Origin: an uncultured Oscillospiraceae bacterium
GTDB lineage: Bacteria > Bacillota > Clostridia > Oscillospirales > Oscillospiraceae
Direction: 5' to 3'
NCBI GenBank assembly: GCA_947591105.1
Contig: CANQDL010000004.1
Coordinates: 1 to 46,101, forward strand
Length of the DNA stretch: 46,101 nucleotides
Shown: positions 1-10,133 of the stretch, piece by piece
Layout of the letters: each line of letters begins with the position of its first letter
Numbering within the stretch: position 1 is the stretch's first letter
Notes under the pieces: generated by a model
Databases searched by the model: none
What the model was told of the DNA's origin: nothing
What the model saw: only the letters and a program-made list of their open reading frames with translations
Program-made: the position numbers and the translations under genes

Positions 1-2535
1 GCCGCGGCGGGCTATTCCTCCTACGGCAACCAGATCGGCCTGGCCACCGGCCACGTGGCCGAGATGTACCACGAGGGATACGTGGCCAAGCGGCTGGAGT
101 GCGGCGTGGTGGTGGCGGCGGCCCCGGCGGAGAACGTGCGCCGGGAGGAGCCCGCGCCGGGAGACGTGGTGATCCTGCTGGGCGGCCGCACCGGTCGGGA
201 CGGCATCGGCGGGGCCACTGGCTCCTCCAAGAGCCACGACCAGAAGTCCCTGCAGACCATGGCCTCCGAGGTGCAAAAGGGCAACGCCCCCGAGGAGCGG
301 AAGATCCAGCGGCTTTTCCGGGACGGGAACGTCACCCGCCTCATCAAGCGCTGCAACGATTTCGGCGCCGGCGGCGTCAGCGTGGCCATCGGCGAGCTGG
401 CGGACGGGCTGACCATCGATCTGGACGCCGTGCGCAAGAAATATGAGGGCCTGGACGGCACAGAGCTGGCCATCTCCGAGAGCCAGGAGCGCATGGCCGT
501 GGTGGTGGCCGCGCAGGACGCGGACGCCTTCATCGCCGCCGCCCAGGCGGAGAACCTGGAGGCCTACCGGGTGGCGGTGGTCACCGCCAGCCCCCGGATG
601 GTCATGACCTGGAAGGGGAGGACCATCGCCGATCTGAGCCGGGCGTTCCTCAACACCAACGGCGCGGTGAAGCACGCGGCGGTGTCCGTACTGGAAAAGG
701 ACAGGACGGCCATGGGCCAGCCCCGCTTTTCCAGCCTGCGGGAAATGGCAGGCAGCCTCAAGTGCGCCTCCCGCCGGGGCCTCACCGAGCGGTTTGACGG
801 CACCATCGGCGCGGGCAGCGTGCTCATGCCCTTCGGCGGCAGGACTCAGACCACCCCGGCCCAGGCCATGGCGGCGCTGCTGCCGGTGCTGCCGGGGCAG
901 CACACCGAGCAGGCCAGCGTGATGGCCTGGGGCTGCGACCCGGACAGGCTCACTGTGGACCCCTACGCCGGAGCTATGGACAGCGTGGTCACGTCCCTGA
1001 CCAAGATCGTGGCCGCCGGCGCGGACTACAAGGCCGCCTATCTCACCTTCCAGGAGTTTTTCGAAAAGCTGCGGGACGACCCGGAGCGCTGGGGCAAGCC
1101 CTTCCAGGCCCTGCTGGGGGCCTTGGACGCCCAGCTGGAGCTGGGGGCCGCCGCCATCGGCGGCAAGGACTCCATGTCCGGCTCGTTCATGGATAAGGAT
1201 GTGCCCCCCACCCTGATCTCCTTCGCCATCGCCCCCGTAAAAGCGGGGGAGGTGCTGTCCCCTGAGTTCAAGGAAGCCGGACATCCGGTGTACCTGTTCG
1301 CGGGCAATCCCGCTGCGGAGAGCCGGAAAGCCGCCTGGGAGACCTTCCACGCCCTGTGCCGGGCCGGCAAGGTCAAGGCCGCGTGGGCGGTGGAGAACGG
1401 CGTGGCCGAGGCAGTGATGAAGATGTCCTTCGGCAACCGCGTGGGCTTTGCCATGGACGAGAACGCAGAGTTTGACTGGTATGCCCCCTGGCCCCATGCC
1501 ATCGTGGCGGAGCTGTCGGAAGAAGTGGACTGCGGCTGCGCCATGAAGATCGGCATTACCACCGCCGAGCCGGTCATCGACCTGGGCGATGACAGCGCGT
1601 CCATCGACGAGCTGCTGGCCCTGAACGAGGCCGTGCTGGAGGACGTGTATCCCACCCGCACCGGGGAGACCGGCTCCGTGGAGGCCTTTTCCTATACTGC
1701 CAAGGAGCGCACCGCCCCCGCGGTGAAGCTCGCCCGGCCCCGGGCGCTGATCCCCGTGTTCCCCGGCACCAACTGCGAGTACGACACCGCCCGGGCCGTG
1801 ACCGAGGCCGGGGGAGAGGCGGAGATCCTGGTGGTGCGCAACCTGACCGCGGCGGACATCGCCGACAGCGTCCGGCAGGCGGCCCAGGCCATCCAGCGGG
1901 CCCAGATGATCGTGATCCCCGGCGGCTTCTCCGGCGGCGACGAGCCGGAGGGCAGTGCCAAGTTCATCACGGCATTCTTCCGCAGCGGGCCGGTGCGGGA
2001 GCAGGTGACAAAGCTCCTGGAGCAGCGGGACGGGCTGATGCTGGGCATCTGCAACGGCTTCCAGGCGCTCATCAAGCTGGGCCTGGTGCCCTTCGGAAAG
2101 ATCGTGGACACCGACGGGAGCTGTCCCACCCTGAGCTACAACACCATCGGCCGGCACCAGTCCAAGATCGTGCGCACCCGGGTGGTATCCAACAAGTCGC
2201 CCTGGCTGGCAGCCACGGAGCCAGGCCAGGTGTACTGCGTGCCTATCTCCCACGGCGAGGGCCGGTTCCTGGCCTCGGAGGAGACGGTACGCGCCCTGGC
2301 GGCGAACGGACAGATCGCCACCCAGTACGTGGATCTGGCCGGCGCGCCCTCCATGGACACCGCCCACAACCCCAACGGCTCCGTCTACGCCATCGAGGGC
2401 ATCACCAGCCCCGACGGCCGGGTGCTGGGCAAGATGGGACACTCCGAGCGGGTGGGCGAGCACCTTTACAAGAACGTTCCCGGAGCGTACGACATGGGCC
2501 TGTTCCGCTCCGCGGTGGAGTATTTCCGGAATTGA
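1..2535 (+). CDS. purL: Phosphoribosylformylglycinamidine synthase, 3' part (5' end outside window)
   Basis: Catalyses the ATP- and glutamine-dependent conversion of FGAR to FGAM in de novo purine synthesis. The reading frame is open from base 1, so the N-terminal part lies outside the window; 844 residues are visible. The fragment shows the glycine-rich [12 protein letters not shown] segment of the synthase (visible residues about 61-72) and a C-terminal class I glutaminase domain beginning near [16 protein letters not shown]. That domain has the nucleophile Cys in LGICNGFQ (visible residue 684) and the His of ISHGEGRF (residue 751). Synthase and glutaminase are fused in one chain, the long single-chain form seen in many Clostridia and Proteobacteria rather than the Bacillus PurL/PurQ/PurS split. 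The IMP dehydrogenase gene follows after 13 bases with an AAAGGAG site, indicating an operon. Confidence 0.96.
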   Translation, partial: AAAGYSSYGNQIGLATGHVAEMYHEGYVAKRLECGVVVAAAPAENVRREEPAPGDVVILLGGRTGRDGIGGATGSSKSHDQKSLQTMASEVQKGNAPEERKIQRLFRDGNVTRLIKRCNDFGAGGVSVAIGELADGLTIDLDAVRKKYEGLDGTELAISESQERMAVVVAAQDADAFIAAAQAENLEAYRVAVVTASPRMVMTWKGRTIADLSRAFLNTNGAVKHAAVSVLEKDRTAMGQPRFSSLREMAGSLKCASRRGLTERFDGTIGAGSVLMPFGGRTQTTPAQAMAALLPVLPGQHTEQASVMAWGCDPDRLTVDPYAGAMDSVVTSLTKIVAAGADYKAAYLTFQEFFEKLRDDPERWGKPFQALLGALDAQLELGAAAIGGKDSMSGSFMDKDVPPTLISFAIAPVKAGEVLSPEFKEAGHPVYLFAGNPAAESRKAAWETFHALCRAGKVKAAWAVENGVAEAVMKMSFGNRVGFAMDENAEFDWYAPWPHAIVAELSEEVDCGCAMKIGITTAEPVIDLGDDSASIDELLALNEAVLEDVYPTRTGETGSVEAFSYTAKERTAPAVKLARPRALIPVFPGTNCEYDTARAVTEAGGEAEILVVRNLTAADIADSVRQAAQAIQRAQMIVIPGGFSGGDEPEGSAKFITAFFRSGPVREQVTKLLEQRDGLMLGICNGFQALIKLGLVPFGKIVDTDGSCPTLSYNTIGRHQSKIVRTRVVSNKSPWLAATEPGQVYCVPISHGEGRFLASEETVRALAANGQIATQYVDLAGAPSMDTAHNPNGSVYAIEGITSPDGRVLGKMGHSERVGEHLYKNVPGAYDMGLFRSAVEYFRN

Positions 2536-2548
2536 AAGGAGAAGCAAT

Positions 2549-4051
2549 ATGGCGTATTTCTACAATGAGCCGTCCCACACCTTCAGCGAGTATCTGCTGA
2601 TCCCCGGCTATACCTCGGAAAACTGCGTGCCGGACAACATCAGCCTGAAAACGCCCCTGGTGCGCTACCGCCGGGGGGAGAAGCCGGCCATCAGCCTGAG
2701 CATCCCCATGGTGTCGGCCATCATGCAGTCCGTGTCCAACGACACCCTGGCCATCGCCCTGGCCAGGGAGGGGGGCATGAGCTTCATCTACGGCTCCCAG
2801 TCCATCGAGGACGAGGCGGCCATGGTGGCACGGGTGAAGAACTATAAGTCCGGCTTCGTGGTCAGCGCCTCCAACGTCACGCCGGACGCCACCCTGGGGG
2901 ACATCCTGGCCCTGAAGGCGAAAAACGGCTTTTCCACCGTGGCTGTCACCGACGACGGCACGGCAAACGGAAAGCTCTTGGGCATCGTCACCAGCCGGGA
3001 CTACCGGGTCAGCCGCATGGCCCCCACGGAGGTGGTCCGGGATTTCATGACCCCCCGGGAGAAGCTGGTCACCGCCCCCGAGGGCACCAGCTTGAAGGAG
3101 GCCAACGACATCATCTGGGACCACAAGCTCAACGCCCTGCCCATCGTGTCCGAGGACGGGCGGCTGCAGTACTTCGTCTTCCGCAAGGACTACGACAGCC
3201 ACAAGGAGAACCCCGACGAGCTGCTGGACGCCGGCAAGCGGCTGATGGTGGGCGCGGGCATCAACTCCCGGGACTACGCCAGGCGGGTGCCGGCCCTCAT
3301 CGAGGCCGGGGCGGACGCGCTGTGCATCGACTCCTCCGAGGGCCACTCCGTCTGGCAGAAGAAGACCATCGCCTGGATCCGGGAGCGCTACGGCGACAGC
3401 GTCAAGGTGGGCGCGGGCAACGTGGTGGACGAGGCCGGGTTCCGCTTTCTGGCGGCGGCCGGGGCTGACTTCGTGAAGGTGGGCATCGGCGGCGGCTCCA
3501 TCTGCATCACCCGGGAGACCAAGGGCATCGGACGGGGCCAGGCCACGGCGCTGATCGAGGTGGCCAAGGCCAGGGACGAGTACTTCGCCGAGACGGGCAT
3601 CTACGTGCCCATCTGCTCCGACGGCGGCATCGTGTACGACCACCACATCACCCTGGCGCTGGCCATGGGTGCGGACTTCGTCATGCTGGGCCGGTATTTC
3701 GCCCGCTTCGACGAGAGCCCCACCCCCAAGCTGAACATCAACGGCACCATCGTCAAGGAGTACTGGGGCGAGGGCTCCAACCGGGCCCGGAACTGGCAGC
3801 GCTACGACCTGGGCGGGGCGGAGAGCCTCAGCTTCGAGGAGGGCGTGGACAGCTATGTCACCTATGCCGGCGGCCTGCATGAAAACGTCCAGAAGACCCT
3901 TTACAAGGTCAAGTCCACCATGTGCAACTGCGGCGTGACCACCATCCCCGAGCTGCAGCGGGACGCCAAGCTCACCCTGGTGAGCGCCACCAGCATCGTG
4001 GAGGGCGGCTATCACGACGTGACGCTGCGCACCACCAGCTCCATCAAGTGA
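2549..4051 (+). CDS. guaB: IMP dehydrogenase, Tritrichomonas-like type with CBS domains
   Basis: Oxidises IMP to XMP with NAD+, the committed step of GMP synthesis. The protein has 500 residues: a TIM barrel interrupted by a CBS pair (about residues 100-220). The catalytic loop reads [11 protein letters not shown] with the nucleophile Cys at residue 319, and the mobile flap carries ARNWQRYD with Arg418-Tyr419. From memory, these numbers and the surrounding words ([31 protein letters not shown]) coincide with the Tritrichomonas foetus enzyme rather than with the usual bacterial GuaB. The ATG follows AAAGGAG by 8 bases. The gene sits 13 bases after purL and 13 bases before fhs, so the three are probably co-transcribed. 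The family is certain; the subtype assignment rests on recalled sequence. Confidence 0.95.
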   Translation: MAYFYNEPSHTFSEYLLIPGYTSENCVPDNISLKTPLVRYRRGEKPAISLSIPMVSAIMQSVSNDTLAIALAREGGMSFIYGSQSIEDEAAMVARVKNYKSGFVVSASNVTPDATLGDILALKAKNGFSTVAVTDDGTANGKLLGIVTSRDYRVSRMAPTEVVRDFMTPREKLVTAPEGTSLKEANDIIWDHKLNALPIVSEDGRLQYFVFRKDYDSHKENPDELLDAGKRLMVGAGINSRDYARRVPALIEAGADALCIDSSEGHSVWQKKTIAWIRERYGDSVKVGAGNVVDEAGFRFLAAAGADFVKVGIGGGSICITRETKGIGRGQATALIEVAKARDEYFAETGIYVPICSDGGIVYDHHITLALAMGADFVMLGRYFARFDESPTPKLNINGTIVKEYWGEGSNRARNWQRYDLGGAESLSFEEGVDSYVTYAGGLHENVQKTLYKVKSTMCNCGVTTIPELQRDAKLTLVSATSIVEGGYHDVTLRTTSSIK

Positions 4052-4064
4052 GGAGGAAGCCTCT

Positions 4065-5732
4065 ATGACCGACATCGAGATCGCCCAGGCTTGCCAGATG
4101 CAGCCCATCGCCGCCATCGCCGACAAGGCCGGCGTGGACGAAAAATATCTGGAGCCCTACGGCAAGTATAAGGCTAAGGTGGACTACGCCCTGCTGGACG
4201 AGTGCCACCGGCCGGACGGGAAGCTCATTCTCGTGACCGCCATCACCCCCACCCCCGCGGGGGAGGGCAAGACCACCACCAGCATCGGCCTGGCCGACGG
4301 CCTGCGCCGCATCGGCAAAAACGCGGTCCTGGCCCTGCGGGAGCCCTCTCTGGGCCCCGTGTTCGGCGTCAAGGGCGGCGCGGCCGGCGGCGGATACGCC
4401 CAGGTGGTGCCCATGGAGGACATCAACCTCCACTTCACCGGGGACTTCCACGCCATCGGCGCGGCCAACAACCTCTTGGCCGCCATGCTGGACAACCACA
4501 TCTATCAGGGCAACGCCCTGCACATCGACCCCAAGACCGTCACCTGGAAGCGGTGCGTGGACATGAACGACCGGCAACTGCGGCACGTCATCGACGGCAT
4601 CGGCGGGCGGGTCAACGGCGTGCCCCGGGAGGACGGCTACGACATCACCGTGGCCACGGAGATCATGGCGGTGTTCTGCCTGGCAAGCTCCATCCATGAC
4701 CTCAAAGAGCGCCTGGGCCGGATCGTGGTGGCCTACACCTACGACGGCGCGCCGGTGACCGCCAAGGATCTGAAGGCGGTGGGCGCCATGGCCGCCCTTT
4801 TGAAGGACGCGCTCAAGCCCAACCTGGTGCAGACCCTGGAGGGCACCCCGGCGTTCGTCCACGGCGGGCCCTTCGCCAACATCGCCCACGGGTGCAACAG
4901 CGTGCTGGCCACCCGTATGGCCATGCGCCTGGCCGACTACACCGTCACGGAGGCCGGCTTCGGCGCGGATCTGGGGGCGGAGAAGTTTTTGGATATCAAG
5001 TGCCGTTACGCGGGCCTGACCCCCTCGGCGGTGGTGGTGGTGGCCACCATCCGGGCGCTGAAAATGCACGGGGGCCTGGCCAAGACCGAGCTGGGCCGGG
5101 AGGATCTGGCGGCGCTGGAAAAGGGCATGCCCAACCTTTTGCGGCATGTGTCCAACATCAAAAACGTGTACGGCCTGCCCTGCGTGGTGGCGGTCAACCG
5201 CTTCCCCACGGATACGGACGGGGAGGTGGCCCAGGTCATCGAAAGCTGCGCCAAGCTGGGCGTGAAGGCCGTGCTGGGCGACTTCTGGGCCAAAGGCGGC
5301 GAGGGCGGCATGGAGCTTGCCCGGGAGGTGGTGCGTCTGTGCGCGGAGGAAAAGCCCGATTTCCGCTTCAGCTATGAGCTGGACATGCCGCTGGACAAGA
5401 AGATCGAGGCGGTGGTGCAGAAGGTCTACGGCGGCGAGGGCGTCTCCATCCTGCCCGCCGCCCAGAAGCAGATCGACCGGCTCACCGAGCTGGGCTTCGG
5501 AGGCCTGCCCATCTGCATCGCCAAGACCCAGTACAGCTTCTCCGACGATCCGGCAAAGCTGGGAGCGCCGGAGGGCTTCACCGTGACGGTGCGGCAGGTC
5601 AAGGTCTCCGCGGGCGCCGGCTTTGTGGTGGTGCTCACCGGGGACATCATGACCATGCCCGGCCTGCCAAAGGTTCCCGCGGCGGAGAAGATCGACGTGG
5701 ACGACCGGGGCGTCATCTCCGGCCTGTTCTGA
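4065..5732 (+). CDS. fhs: Formate--tetrahydrofolate ligase
   Basis: ATP-dependent synthesis of 10-formyl-THF from formate and THF. It supplies the formyl groups used in purine synthesis and, in acetogens or purine fermenters, works in the Wood-Ljungdahl or glycine branch. The protein has 555 residues, the normal family length. It shows the P-loop [16 protein letters not shown] (about residues 60-75), followed by the [37 protein letters not shown] region (partly quoted family hallmark, about residues 88-126), and the C-terminal [11 protein letters not shown] near the end. Start ATG is preceded by GAGGAGG at good spacing. It is the last gene of the purL-guaB-fhs run; a hairpin follows after about 20 bases. 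FolD, FchA and FolC of the same pathway are encoded further along at 37.0-39.7 kb. Confidence 0.97.
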   Translation: MTDIEIAQACQMQPIAAIADKAGVDEKYLEPYGKYKAKVDYALLDECHRPDGKLILVTAITPTPAGEGKTTTSIGLADGLRRIGKNAVLALREPSLGPVFGVKGGAAGGGYAQVVPMEDINLHFTGDFHAIGAANNLLAAMLDNHIYQGNALHIDPKTVTWKRCVDMNDRQLRHVIDGIGGRVNGVPREDGYDITVATEIMAVFCLASSIHDLKERLGRIVVAYTYDGAPVTAKDLKAVGAMAALLKDALKPNLVQTLEGTPAFVHGGPFANIAHGCNSVLATRMAMRLADYTVTEAGFGADLGAEKFLDIKCRYAGLTPSAVVVVATIRALKMHGGLAKTELGREDLAALEKGMPNLLRHVSNIKNVYGLPCVVAVNRFPTDTDGEVAQVIESCAKLGVKAVLGDFWAKGGEGGMELAREVVRLCAEEKPDFRFSYELDMPLDKKIEAVVQKVYGGEGVSILPAAQKQIDRLTELGFGGLPICIAKTQYSFSDDPAKLGAPEGFTVTVRQVKVSAGAGFVVVLTGDIMTMPGLPKVPAAEKIDVDDRGVISGLF

Positions 5733-5751
5733 AAAAAGCATAAAAACAGAA

Positions 5752-5781
5752 AGAAGGCTGTCCCGTTGGGGGCAGCCTTCT
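5752..5781. terminator. Bidirectional hairpin between fhs and the minus-strand amidase
   Basis: AGAAGGCTG (5752-5760) pairs with CAGCCTTCT (5773-5781), with three more possible CCC/GGG pairs in the loop. Read on the plus strand it has only a weak T run. Read on the minus strand it is followed by a T-rich stretch (opposite the A runs at 5732-5750), so it should end the long minus-strand block and perhaps also fhs. Confidence 0.75.
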
Positions 5782-5787
5782 CCCTTT

Positions 5788-5858
5788 AAGGAGGAACTAT
5801 CATGACTCAATCCAGAGGTGGGACGGGTCTGTGGTCGTATGCCTGTTCCAGAGAATAG
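5788..5858 (+). other. Stranded ribosome binding site and start codon with an 18-codon remnant
   Basis: AAGGAGG (5788-5794) lies seven bases before an ATG at 5802, an ideal plus-strand translation start just downstream of fhs. The frame beginning MTQSRGGTGLW stops at TAG 5856-5858 after 18 codons. From base 5807 on, the DNA is the 3' end of the minus-strand amidase. The simplest reading is that a gene once following fhs was cut off when the minus-strand block arrived, leaving only its start. A genuine short peptide or chance cannot be excluded. Confidence 0.4.
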
Positions 5859-7270
5859 GCGATCTGAAGCAGGGTGGGCTCCGCGTATGGTCTTGCCATA
5901 AACTCGATGCCGATGGGAACGCCCGCGGGGGCGTCCCCATCCGGCGCGGAGGTTCCGGCAGGAAGGGTAATGGCCGGGAACCCCAGTACGGAGGCCAGAA
6001 TGCCGTTTCGCCCATTCTGTGTACCGCTGGAGATGAGCTCTGCCACGATTTGCTGGTGCGGATAACAAAGAGCGTCCAAATGATTTTTTGCCATCAGGTC
6101 GTATGTGAATTCCCGCACGGCCTGGGCCCGCCGCAGACGGGCCTGGTACGCCGCCTGCTCCAGCGGGTTTTCCAACACGGCGCAGCGAGAGATCTCGTCC
6201 TGCAGGGGCGCGGACAGCTTTCCCGACGCGGCCAACTGCTTCACATCCCGCACGGGGCAGTGGGGGACGGCGGAAAAGTACTGATTCAGCAGCGGGCCCA
6301 ATTCAAAAAACTGCACGTCGCATTCGGCGAACACCCGCCCGCTGTCCAGCTCCGGCGCGTTCAGCGGCACGATCGTTGTGCCCAGAGAGCGCATCCGGTC
6401 AAGGGCGTCGTCCATGGCCGCCAGAACGTCTCTGTCGCTGCCAAAGATGTTGGTGAGCAGGCCGATGCGCTTGCCGCGCAGCCCATCCCGATCCAAAAAG
6501 GCGGTGTAGGGCCTGTCCGGCCGCCGGCCGATCTGCTCGGCGGTCTTTTTGTCCCGGCTGTCATACCCGGCGCAGATGTCCAGCAGCAGGGCCGCGTCCG
6601 AGACGTATTTTGCCATGGGCCCTGCGGTATCCTGGGTGGTGGAGCAGGGCACGATCCCGCTGCGGGAGAGAAGGCCCGTGGTGGGCCGCAGGCCTACCAG
6701 GCCGGTGGCGCTGGCAGGACTGCGCACAGAATTTGCGCTGTCGCTGCCCAGCCCCGCCGCGGCCATGTCCGCGGCCAGGGCCGCGCCTGTGCCGCCGGAG
6801 GAACCGCCGGGGGTGCGCCGCAGATCATAGGGATTGCGCGTCTGGCCGATAAGCGAGCCGAGGGTCAGGCCGTTTCGGGCAAATTCGGAGAGATTTGTCT
6901 TGAGTAAAATGATGGCTCCCGCCTGCCGCAGACGGTCGATCACAAAGGCGTCCCGTGCCGGCCGGCTCCCCGCCAGGGCGGCGGAGCCGGCGGTGGTGGG
7001 CATGTCGGCGGTGTCAAAATTGTCCTTTACCGCCAGAGGGATGCCGTGCAGGGGCGAGAGTACCCGGCCCTGTTTTCGCAGCTCGTCCAGTCTCTTCGCC
7101 TGCTCCAGCGCCCGGGTGTTGACATGGATGACGGCGTTCAGGGCGGAACCCTTCTTGTCCAGACGCTCAACCCGCGCAAGATATGCCTGCACCAGTTGCT
7201 CGGAGGTGGTCTCTCCCCGGCGCAGGGCGTTGCTGATATCGCCGATGCTCTTTCCGATCAACTCCTGCAT
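5807..7270 (-). CDS. Amidase signature family hydrolase (module 1)
   Basis: Hydrolyses an amide bond in a small molecule; the substrate cannot be read from sequence. The protein has 487 residues from the chosen ATG at 7270 (MQELIGKSIGD), which follows the dctM stop by four bases; the longer upstream frame lies inside dctM. The Lys-cisSer-Ser triad of the amidase signature family is visible: Lys in IPLAVKDNF (about residue 81), the cis-Ser region TPGGSSGG (about 152-158) and the nucleophile Ser in SANSVRSP (about 179). No GatB or GatC partner is nearby, so this is not likely to be the Glu-tRNA amidotransferase. It is the last gene of the long minus-strand block, coupled to the TRAP permease, which suggests that the imported compound is its substrate. 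The family is sure; the role is inferred. Confidence 0.9.
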   Translation of the reverse strand: MQELIGKSIGDISNALRRGETTSEQLVQAYLARVERLDKKGSALNAVIHVNTRALEQAKRLDELRKQGRVLSPLHGIPLAVKDNFDTADMPTTAGSAALAGSRPARDAFVIDRLRQAGAIILLKTNLSEFARNGLTLGSLIGQTRNPYDLRRTPGGSSGGTGAALAADMAAAGLGSDSANSVRSPASATGLVGLRPTTGLLSRSGIVPCSTTQDTAGPMAKYVSDAALLLDICAGYDSRDKKTAEQIGRRPDRPYTAFLDRDGLRGKRIGLLTNIFGSDRDVLAAMDDALDRMRSLGTTIVPLNAPELDSGRVFAECDVQFFELGPLLNQYFSAVPHCPVRDVKQLAASGKLSAPLQDEISRCAVLENPLEQAAYQARLRRAQAVREFTYDLMAKNHLDALCYPHQQIVAELISSGTQNGRNGILASVLGFPAITLPAGTSAPDGDAPAGVPIGIEFMARPYAEPTLLQIAYSLEQAYDHRPVPPLD

Positions 7271-7274
7271 GGGC

Positions 7275-8555
7275 CTATTTCCCCAAAAGGTTCGGCAGGA
7301 ACATGACCAGCGGCTCGGCATAGGTGACGATCAGCAATACGATCAGCTCCGCAATGAGCATGGGCACCACCGCGCGCAGCATTTTTCCGAAATCCACTTT
7401 GGAGATCCCCCTGACCACGTAAAGGCACATGCCGACGGGCGGGGTGATCAGGCCGATGTTGATGTTGACGATCATGATGATACCCAGCAGCACAGGGTCA
7501 ACGCCGACGCTGGACATGATGGGCACGAAGATGGGCGTCAGGATCAGAATGGCCGCGTTGGTCTCCATAAAGCAGCCGGCGATCAGCAGAATGCCGTTGA
7601 CGATGAGCAGCAGCAGGTTCTTGTTCTGGGTGACGCTCAGCACGGCGGTGGTGATCCGCTGGGGGATCTGCAGACCGGTCAGCACCCAGGAAACGCTTGC
7701 CGCCACAGCGATGACGATCATAATGGCCGCGGAGCTTATGGCGGAATCGACCGCGATCTGGAAGAGCTCCTTTGCGCTCAGCTGCTTGTACACCAGCACC
7801 TCCAGCAGCAGACCGTATACCACCGCCACCACGGCGGCTTCACTGGGGGTGAAGATACCGCCGTAAATGCCGCCCAAAATGATCAGGGGCATCAGCAGCG
7901 CGGGAAACGCGTGCCAGAAGCTCTTGAGACGATCCTTCCAGGGCAGCTTTTCCGCAACGGGGTACTTGCGCTTTTTCGCGGTGAAGTAGCTCACCACGGC
8001 CAGCGACACACCCAGCAGAATGCCGGGCACAATGCCGCACATGAACAGCGTGGCGATCGAGGCGCCGGAGGCGACGCCATAGACGATCATTGGCACGCTG
8101 GGCGGGATGATAGGCCCCATAACGGAGGCGCTCGCCACCAGGGCGGAGCTGAAATCGTCGTCATAGCCCCTCTCCCGCAGGGTGGGGATCATCATGGCGC
8201 CGATGCAGGCCGCCGTGGCCACGGCGGAGCCGGACAGCGCGGCGAAGAACATACATCCGAGCACTGCCACCATACCGAGGCCGCCCCGCACATGGCCGAC
8301 CAGCGCGTAAGCGAAGTCGATCAGTTTTTTGGAGAAGATGCTTCGACTCATGATGGAGCCGGCAAAGATGAAGAAGGGAATCGCCATCAGGGGGAAGGAA
8401 TCAATACCCGTGAACATCCGCTGCACGATCACCACCGTGGGGAGGGTCGTCTGCATCTTGAGAAGCATCAGGGCCAGAGAGCCAAGCACATACGCAACAG
8501 GCACGCCGCAGATGATCAGAACGATCATGAGCACGCAAAAGATCAAAAATTCCAT
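7275..8555 (-). CDS. TRAP transporter large permease, DctM type (module 1)
   Basis: Large membrane subunit of a tripartite ATP-independent periplasmic transporter, which uses an ion gradient to import substrate delivered by the DctP protein. The protein has 426 residues, the family's normal size, and is almost wholly hydrophobic with about 12 membrane segments. Family words are visible, for example GSAVATAACIGAMMIPTL, LVASASVMGPIIPPSVPM and a late NINIGLITPPVGMCLYV. ATG at 8555 follows GAGGAGA. It lies 30 bases after dctQ and 4 bases before the amidase start. TRAP systems usually carry carboxylates, sialic acids or related anions; the true substrate is unknown. Paralogue of the permease at 11651-12925. 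Confidence 0.95.
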   Translation of the reverse strand: MEFLIFCVLMIVLIICGVPVAYVLGSLALMLLKMQTTLPTVVIVQRMFTGIDSFPLMAIPFFIFAGSIMSRSIFSKKLIDFAYALVGHVRGGLGMVAVLGCMFFAALSGSAVATAACIGAMMIPTLRERGYDDDFSSALVASASVMGPIIPPSVPMIVYGVASGASIATLFMCGIVPGILLGVSLAVVSYFTAKKRKYPVAEKLPWKDRLKSFWHAFPALLMPLIILGGIYGGIFTPSEAAVVAVVYGLLLEVLVYKQLSAKELFQIAVDSAISSAAIMIVIAVAASVSWVLTGLQIPQRITTAVLSVTQNKNLLLLIVNGILLIAGCFMETNAAILILTPIFVPIMSSVGVDPVLLGIIMIVNINIGLITPPVGMCLYVVRGISKVDFGKMLRAVVPMLIAELIVLLIVTYAEPLVMFLPNLLGK

Positions 8556-8585
8556 ACTATGTCTCCTCTCATTCCGATGTGCCCG

Positions 8586-9077
8586 TCACTCGGCCTTGCT
8601 GTCGTTCTTTTTCGCGGAAAGGATCTTTTTTACATACTTTTCCACGATGTAATACAGCGCCACAAGCGCGCCCACCGGCAGGGCCAGATATACCAGGCCC
8701 ATGGGGATGCCGATGGCGGGGGAAGTCTGACGCATGGTCGCGCTCACCAGCGTAAAGCCCTGCCATACCGTAAAGCCGGAGAAGAACGCGACCACCGCGT
8801 CGGCGAAGAACACAAATCCGTTGTAGACCGCCTTTGGAAGACGTCTTACGACGTCTTCCATGGCGATATGTGCTCCTTTTTTGATGGCGTACCCTGCTCC
8901 CACAAAGGTCATCCACGCCTGCAGGTACCTGGCAGACTCCTCTGTCCACGAAAGGGACATATTGATGAAATAGCGGAAGATAATCTGTAGGAGAACAAGG
9001 CCGGTCATAACGATTAGAACCGTACCCAGAAGTATCTCCAGCGCCTTGTCCAGAACGCTTTTTTCTGAATTATGCAC
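8586..9077 (-). CDS. TRAP transporter small permease, DctQ type (module 1)
   Basis: Small membrane subunit of the TRAP importer, pairing with the large permease encoded just downstream. The protein has 163 residues and about four membrane helices, with the family's typical RYFINMSLSWTEESARYLQAWMTFVGAGYAIKKG region (quoted in part: W-EE-AR then G-A-Y-AIKKG, about residues 38-68). The start is a GTG at 9077 with AAAGGA nine bases upstream; no in-frame ATG fits better. It follows dctP after a 75-base gap that contains an intercistronic hairpin. Identification rests on size, topology, the W/E/R motif and neighbours. Confidence 0.9.
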   Translation of the reverse strand: MHNSEKSVLDKALEILLGTVLIVMTGLVLLQIIFRYFINMSLSWTEESARYLQAWMTFVGAGYAIKKGAHIAMEDVVRRLPKAVYNGFVFFADAVVAFFSGFTVWQGFTLVSATMRQTSPAIGIPMGLVYLALPVGALVALYYIVEKYVKKILSAKKNDSKAE

Positions 9078-9093
9078 GTCTCATCATCCTTTC

Positions 9094-9132
9094 AAAAAAC
9101 GCTGCTTCGTACAATCTAACCGTTCCCGAAGC
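9094..9132 (-). terminator. Intercistronic hairpin between dctP and dctQ (module 1)
   Basis: On the minus strand GCTTCG (opposite 9127-9132) pairs with CGAAGC (opposite 9104-9109), then a run of six T (opposite 9094-9099) follows. The short stem suggests partial termination or 3'-end protection of the abundant dctP message. The second module has a comparable hairpin in the same place. Confidence 0.55.
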
Positions 9133-9152
9133 CACAAATCTTTATTTATGGG

Positions 9153-10133
9153 TTACTCGACAGCCTGAATCTCGGCGATCAGATCCGCGCCGAACTCCTC
9201 GGCGTACTTGTCGTAGATCGGCTGCACGGCCTCACGCCAGACCTTCGGATCGGTCTCGTTGATCTCGACGCCCAACTGCTCCAGCTGATCCAGGCACTCC
9301 TCGTCAGCCTTCTGGCACAGCTCTCTCTGATAGTCGATGGCCTTGTCCAGCGCCTCCTGGACGATCTGCTGCTGCTCCTCGGACAGGCTGTCCCAGGCCT
9401 TGTTGGAGATGGTCACCGCGAAGGGATCCCACACGTGGCCGGTCAGGGACAGATAGGGCTGCACCTCATAGAACTTGGAGGACACGATGGTGACAAGGGG
9501 GTTCTCCTGGCCGTCCACGGTCTTCTGCTGCATGGCGGTGAACAGCTCGCCGAAGGCCATGGCGGTGGGGTTGGCGCCCAGACCCTCAAAGGTGTCCAGC
9601 ATGACGGGGATCTCAGGAGTACGGATCTTGATGCCCTCCAGATCCTCGGGCACCACGATGGGTCTCTTGGAGTTGGTGATGTGGCGGAAACCGTTCTCAT
9701 AGGAACCGAGGATCTTCACATCGGCGTCGATGCAGCTGTAGATCTCCTCGCCGATGGGGCCGTCCAGAACCTCATAGGCGGCTTCCCGGCTGTTGAAGAG
9801 GAAGGGCAGGAAGAACAGCTGCAGCTTGTCGTTGTACACCCGCAGACCGCCGGTGCCCAGCAGAGCCATCTCCATGGTGCCCAGTTCCAGACCCTCGGCC
9901 ATATCGCGCTCGCCGCCCAGCTGGCTGTTGGGGTACAGCTGGATCTCTACCGCGCCGTTGGTCTTTTCCAGAACCTCGTCGGCAAACTGCTTGCTGGCGA
10001 TATAGTTGGGGTGATCTTCGTTGTTGGTGAAGCCCAGCTTCAGGACGATGTGCTCGTCGTCAGCCAGAGCGTAGGAGCTCACAAGTGCGGTGAGCATGAT
10101 GAGCGCAAGGAGAAAAGCAAAAATACGTTTCAT
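9153..10133 (-). CDS. TRAP transporter substrate-binding protein, DctP family (module 1)
   Basis: Extracytoplasmic receptor that binds the substrate and hands it to the DctQ/DctM permease. The protein has 326 residues from ATG 10133, chosen because it begins a clean signal peptide (MKRIFAFLLALIMLTAL, cleavage probably after YALA) and has AAAGGA upstream. Family features include the N-terminal LKLGFTNNEDHPNY strand, VEIQLYPNSQLGGERDMAEGL, and the RTPEIPVMLDTFEGLGANPTAMAFGE region (shown in part) with the Arg that usually contacts a substrate carboxylate. There is no lipobox, unusual for a binding protein of a Gram-positive cell; it may be held by the permease or lightly retained. The signal peptide and 5' leader are almost identical to those of the second DctP (13549-14547), although the mature proteins differ strongly. 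Confidence 0.94.
   Translation of the reverse strand: MKRIFAFLLALIMLTALVSSYALADDEHIVLKLGFTNNEDHPNYIASKQFADEVLEKTNGAVEIQLYPNSQLGGERDMAEGLELGTMEMALLGTGGLRVYNDKLQLFFLPFLFNSREAAYEVLDGPIGEEIYSCIDADVKILGSYENGFRHITNSKRPIVVPEDLEGIKIRTPEIPVMLDTFEGLGANPTAMAFGELFTAMQQKTVDGQENPLVTIVSSKFYEVQPYLSLTGHVWDPFAVTISNKAWDSLSEEQQQIVQEALDKAIDYQRELCQKADEECLDQLEQLGVEINETDPKVWREAVQPIYDKYAEEFGADLIAEIQAVE

Noticed and set aside
2402-9000. Long open frames on the strand opposite to known genes (for example 2402-4126 and 4044-6068 on the minus strand, 6834-8990 on the plus strand)
   Set aside because: They are rich in Gly, His, Arg, Ala and Val runs, have no family motif or SD, and lie wholly opposite purL, guaB, fhs, amidase or dctM genes; they arise from high GC at third codon positions.
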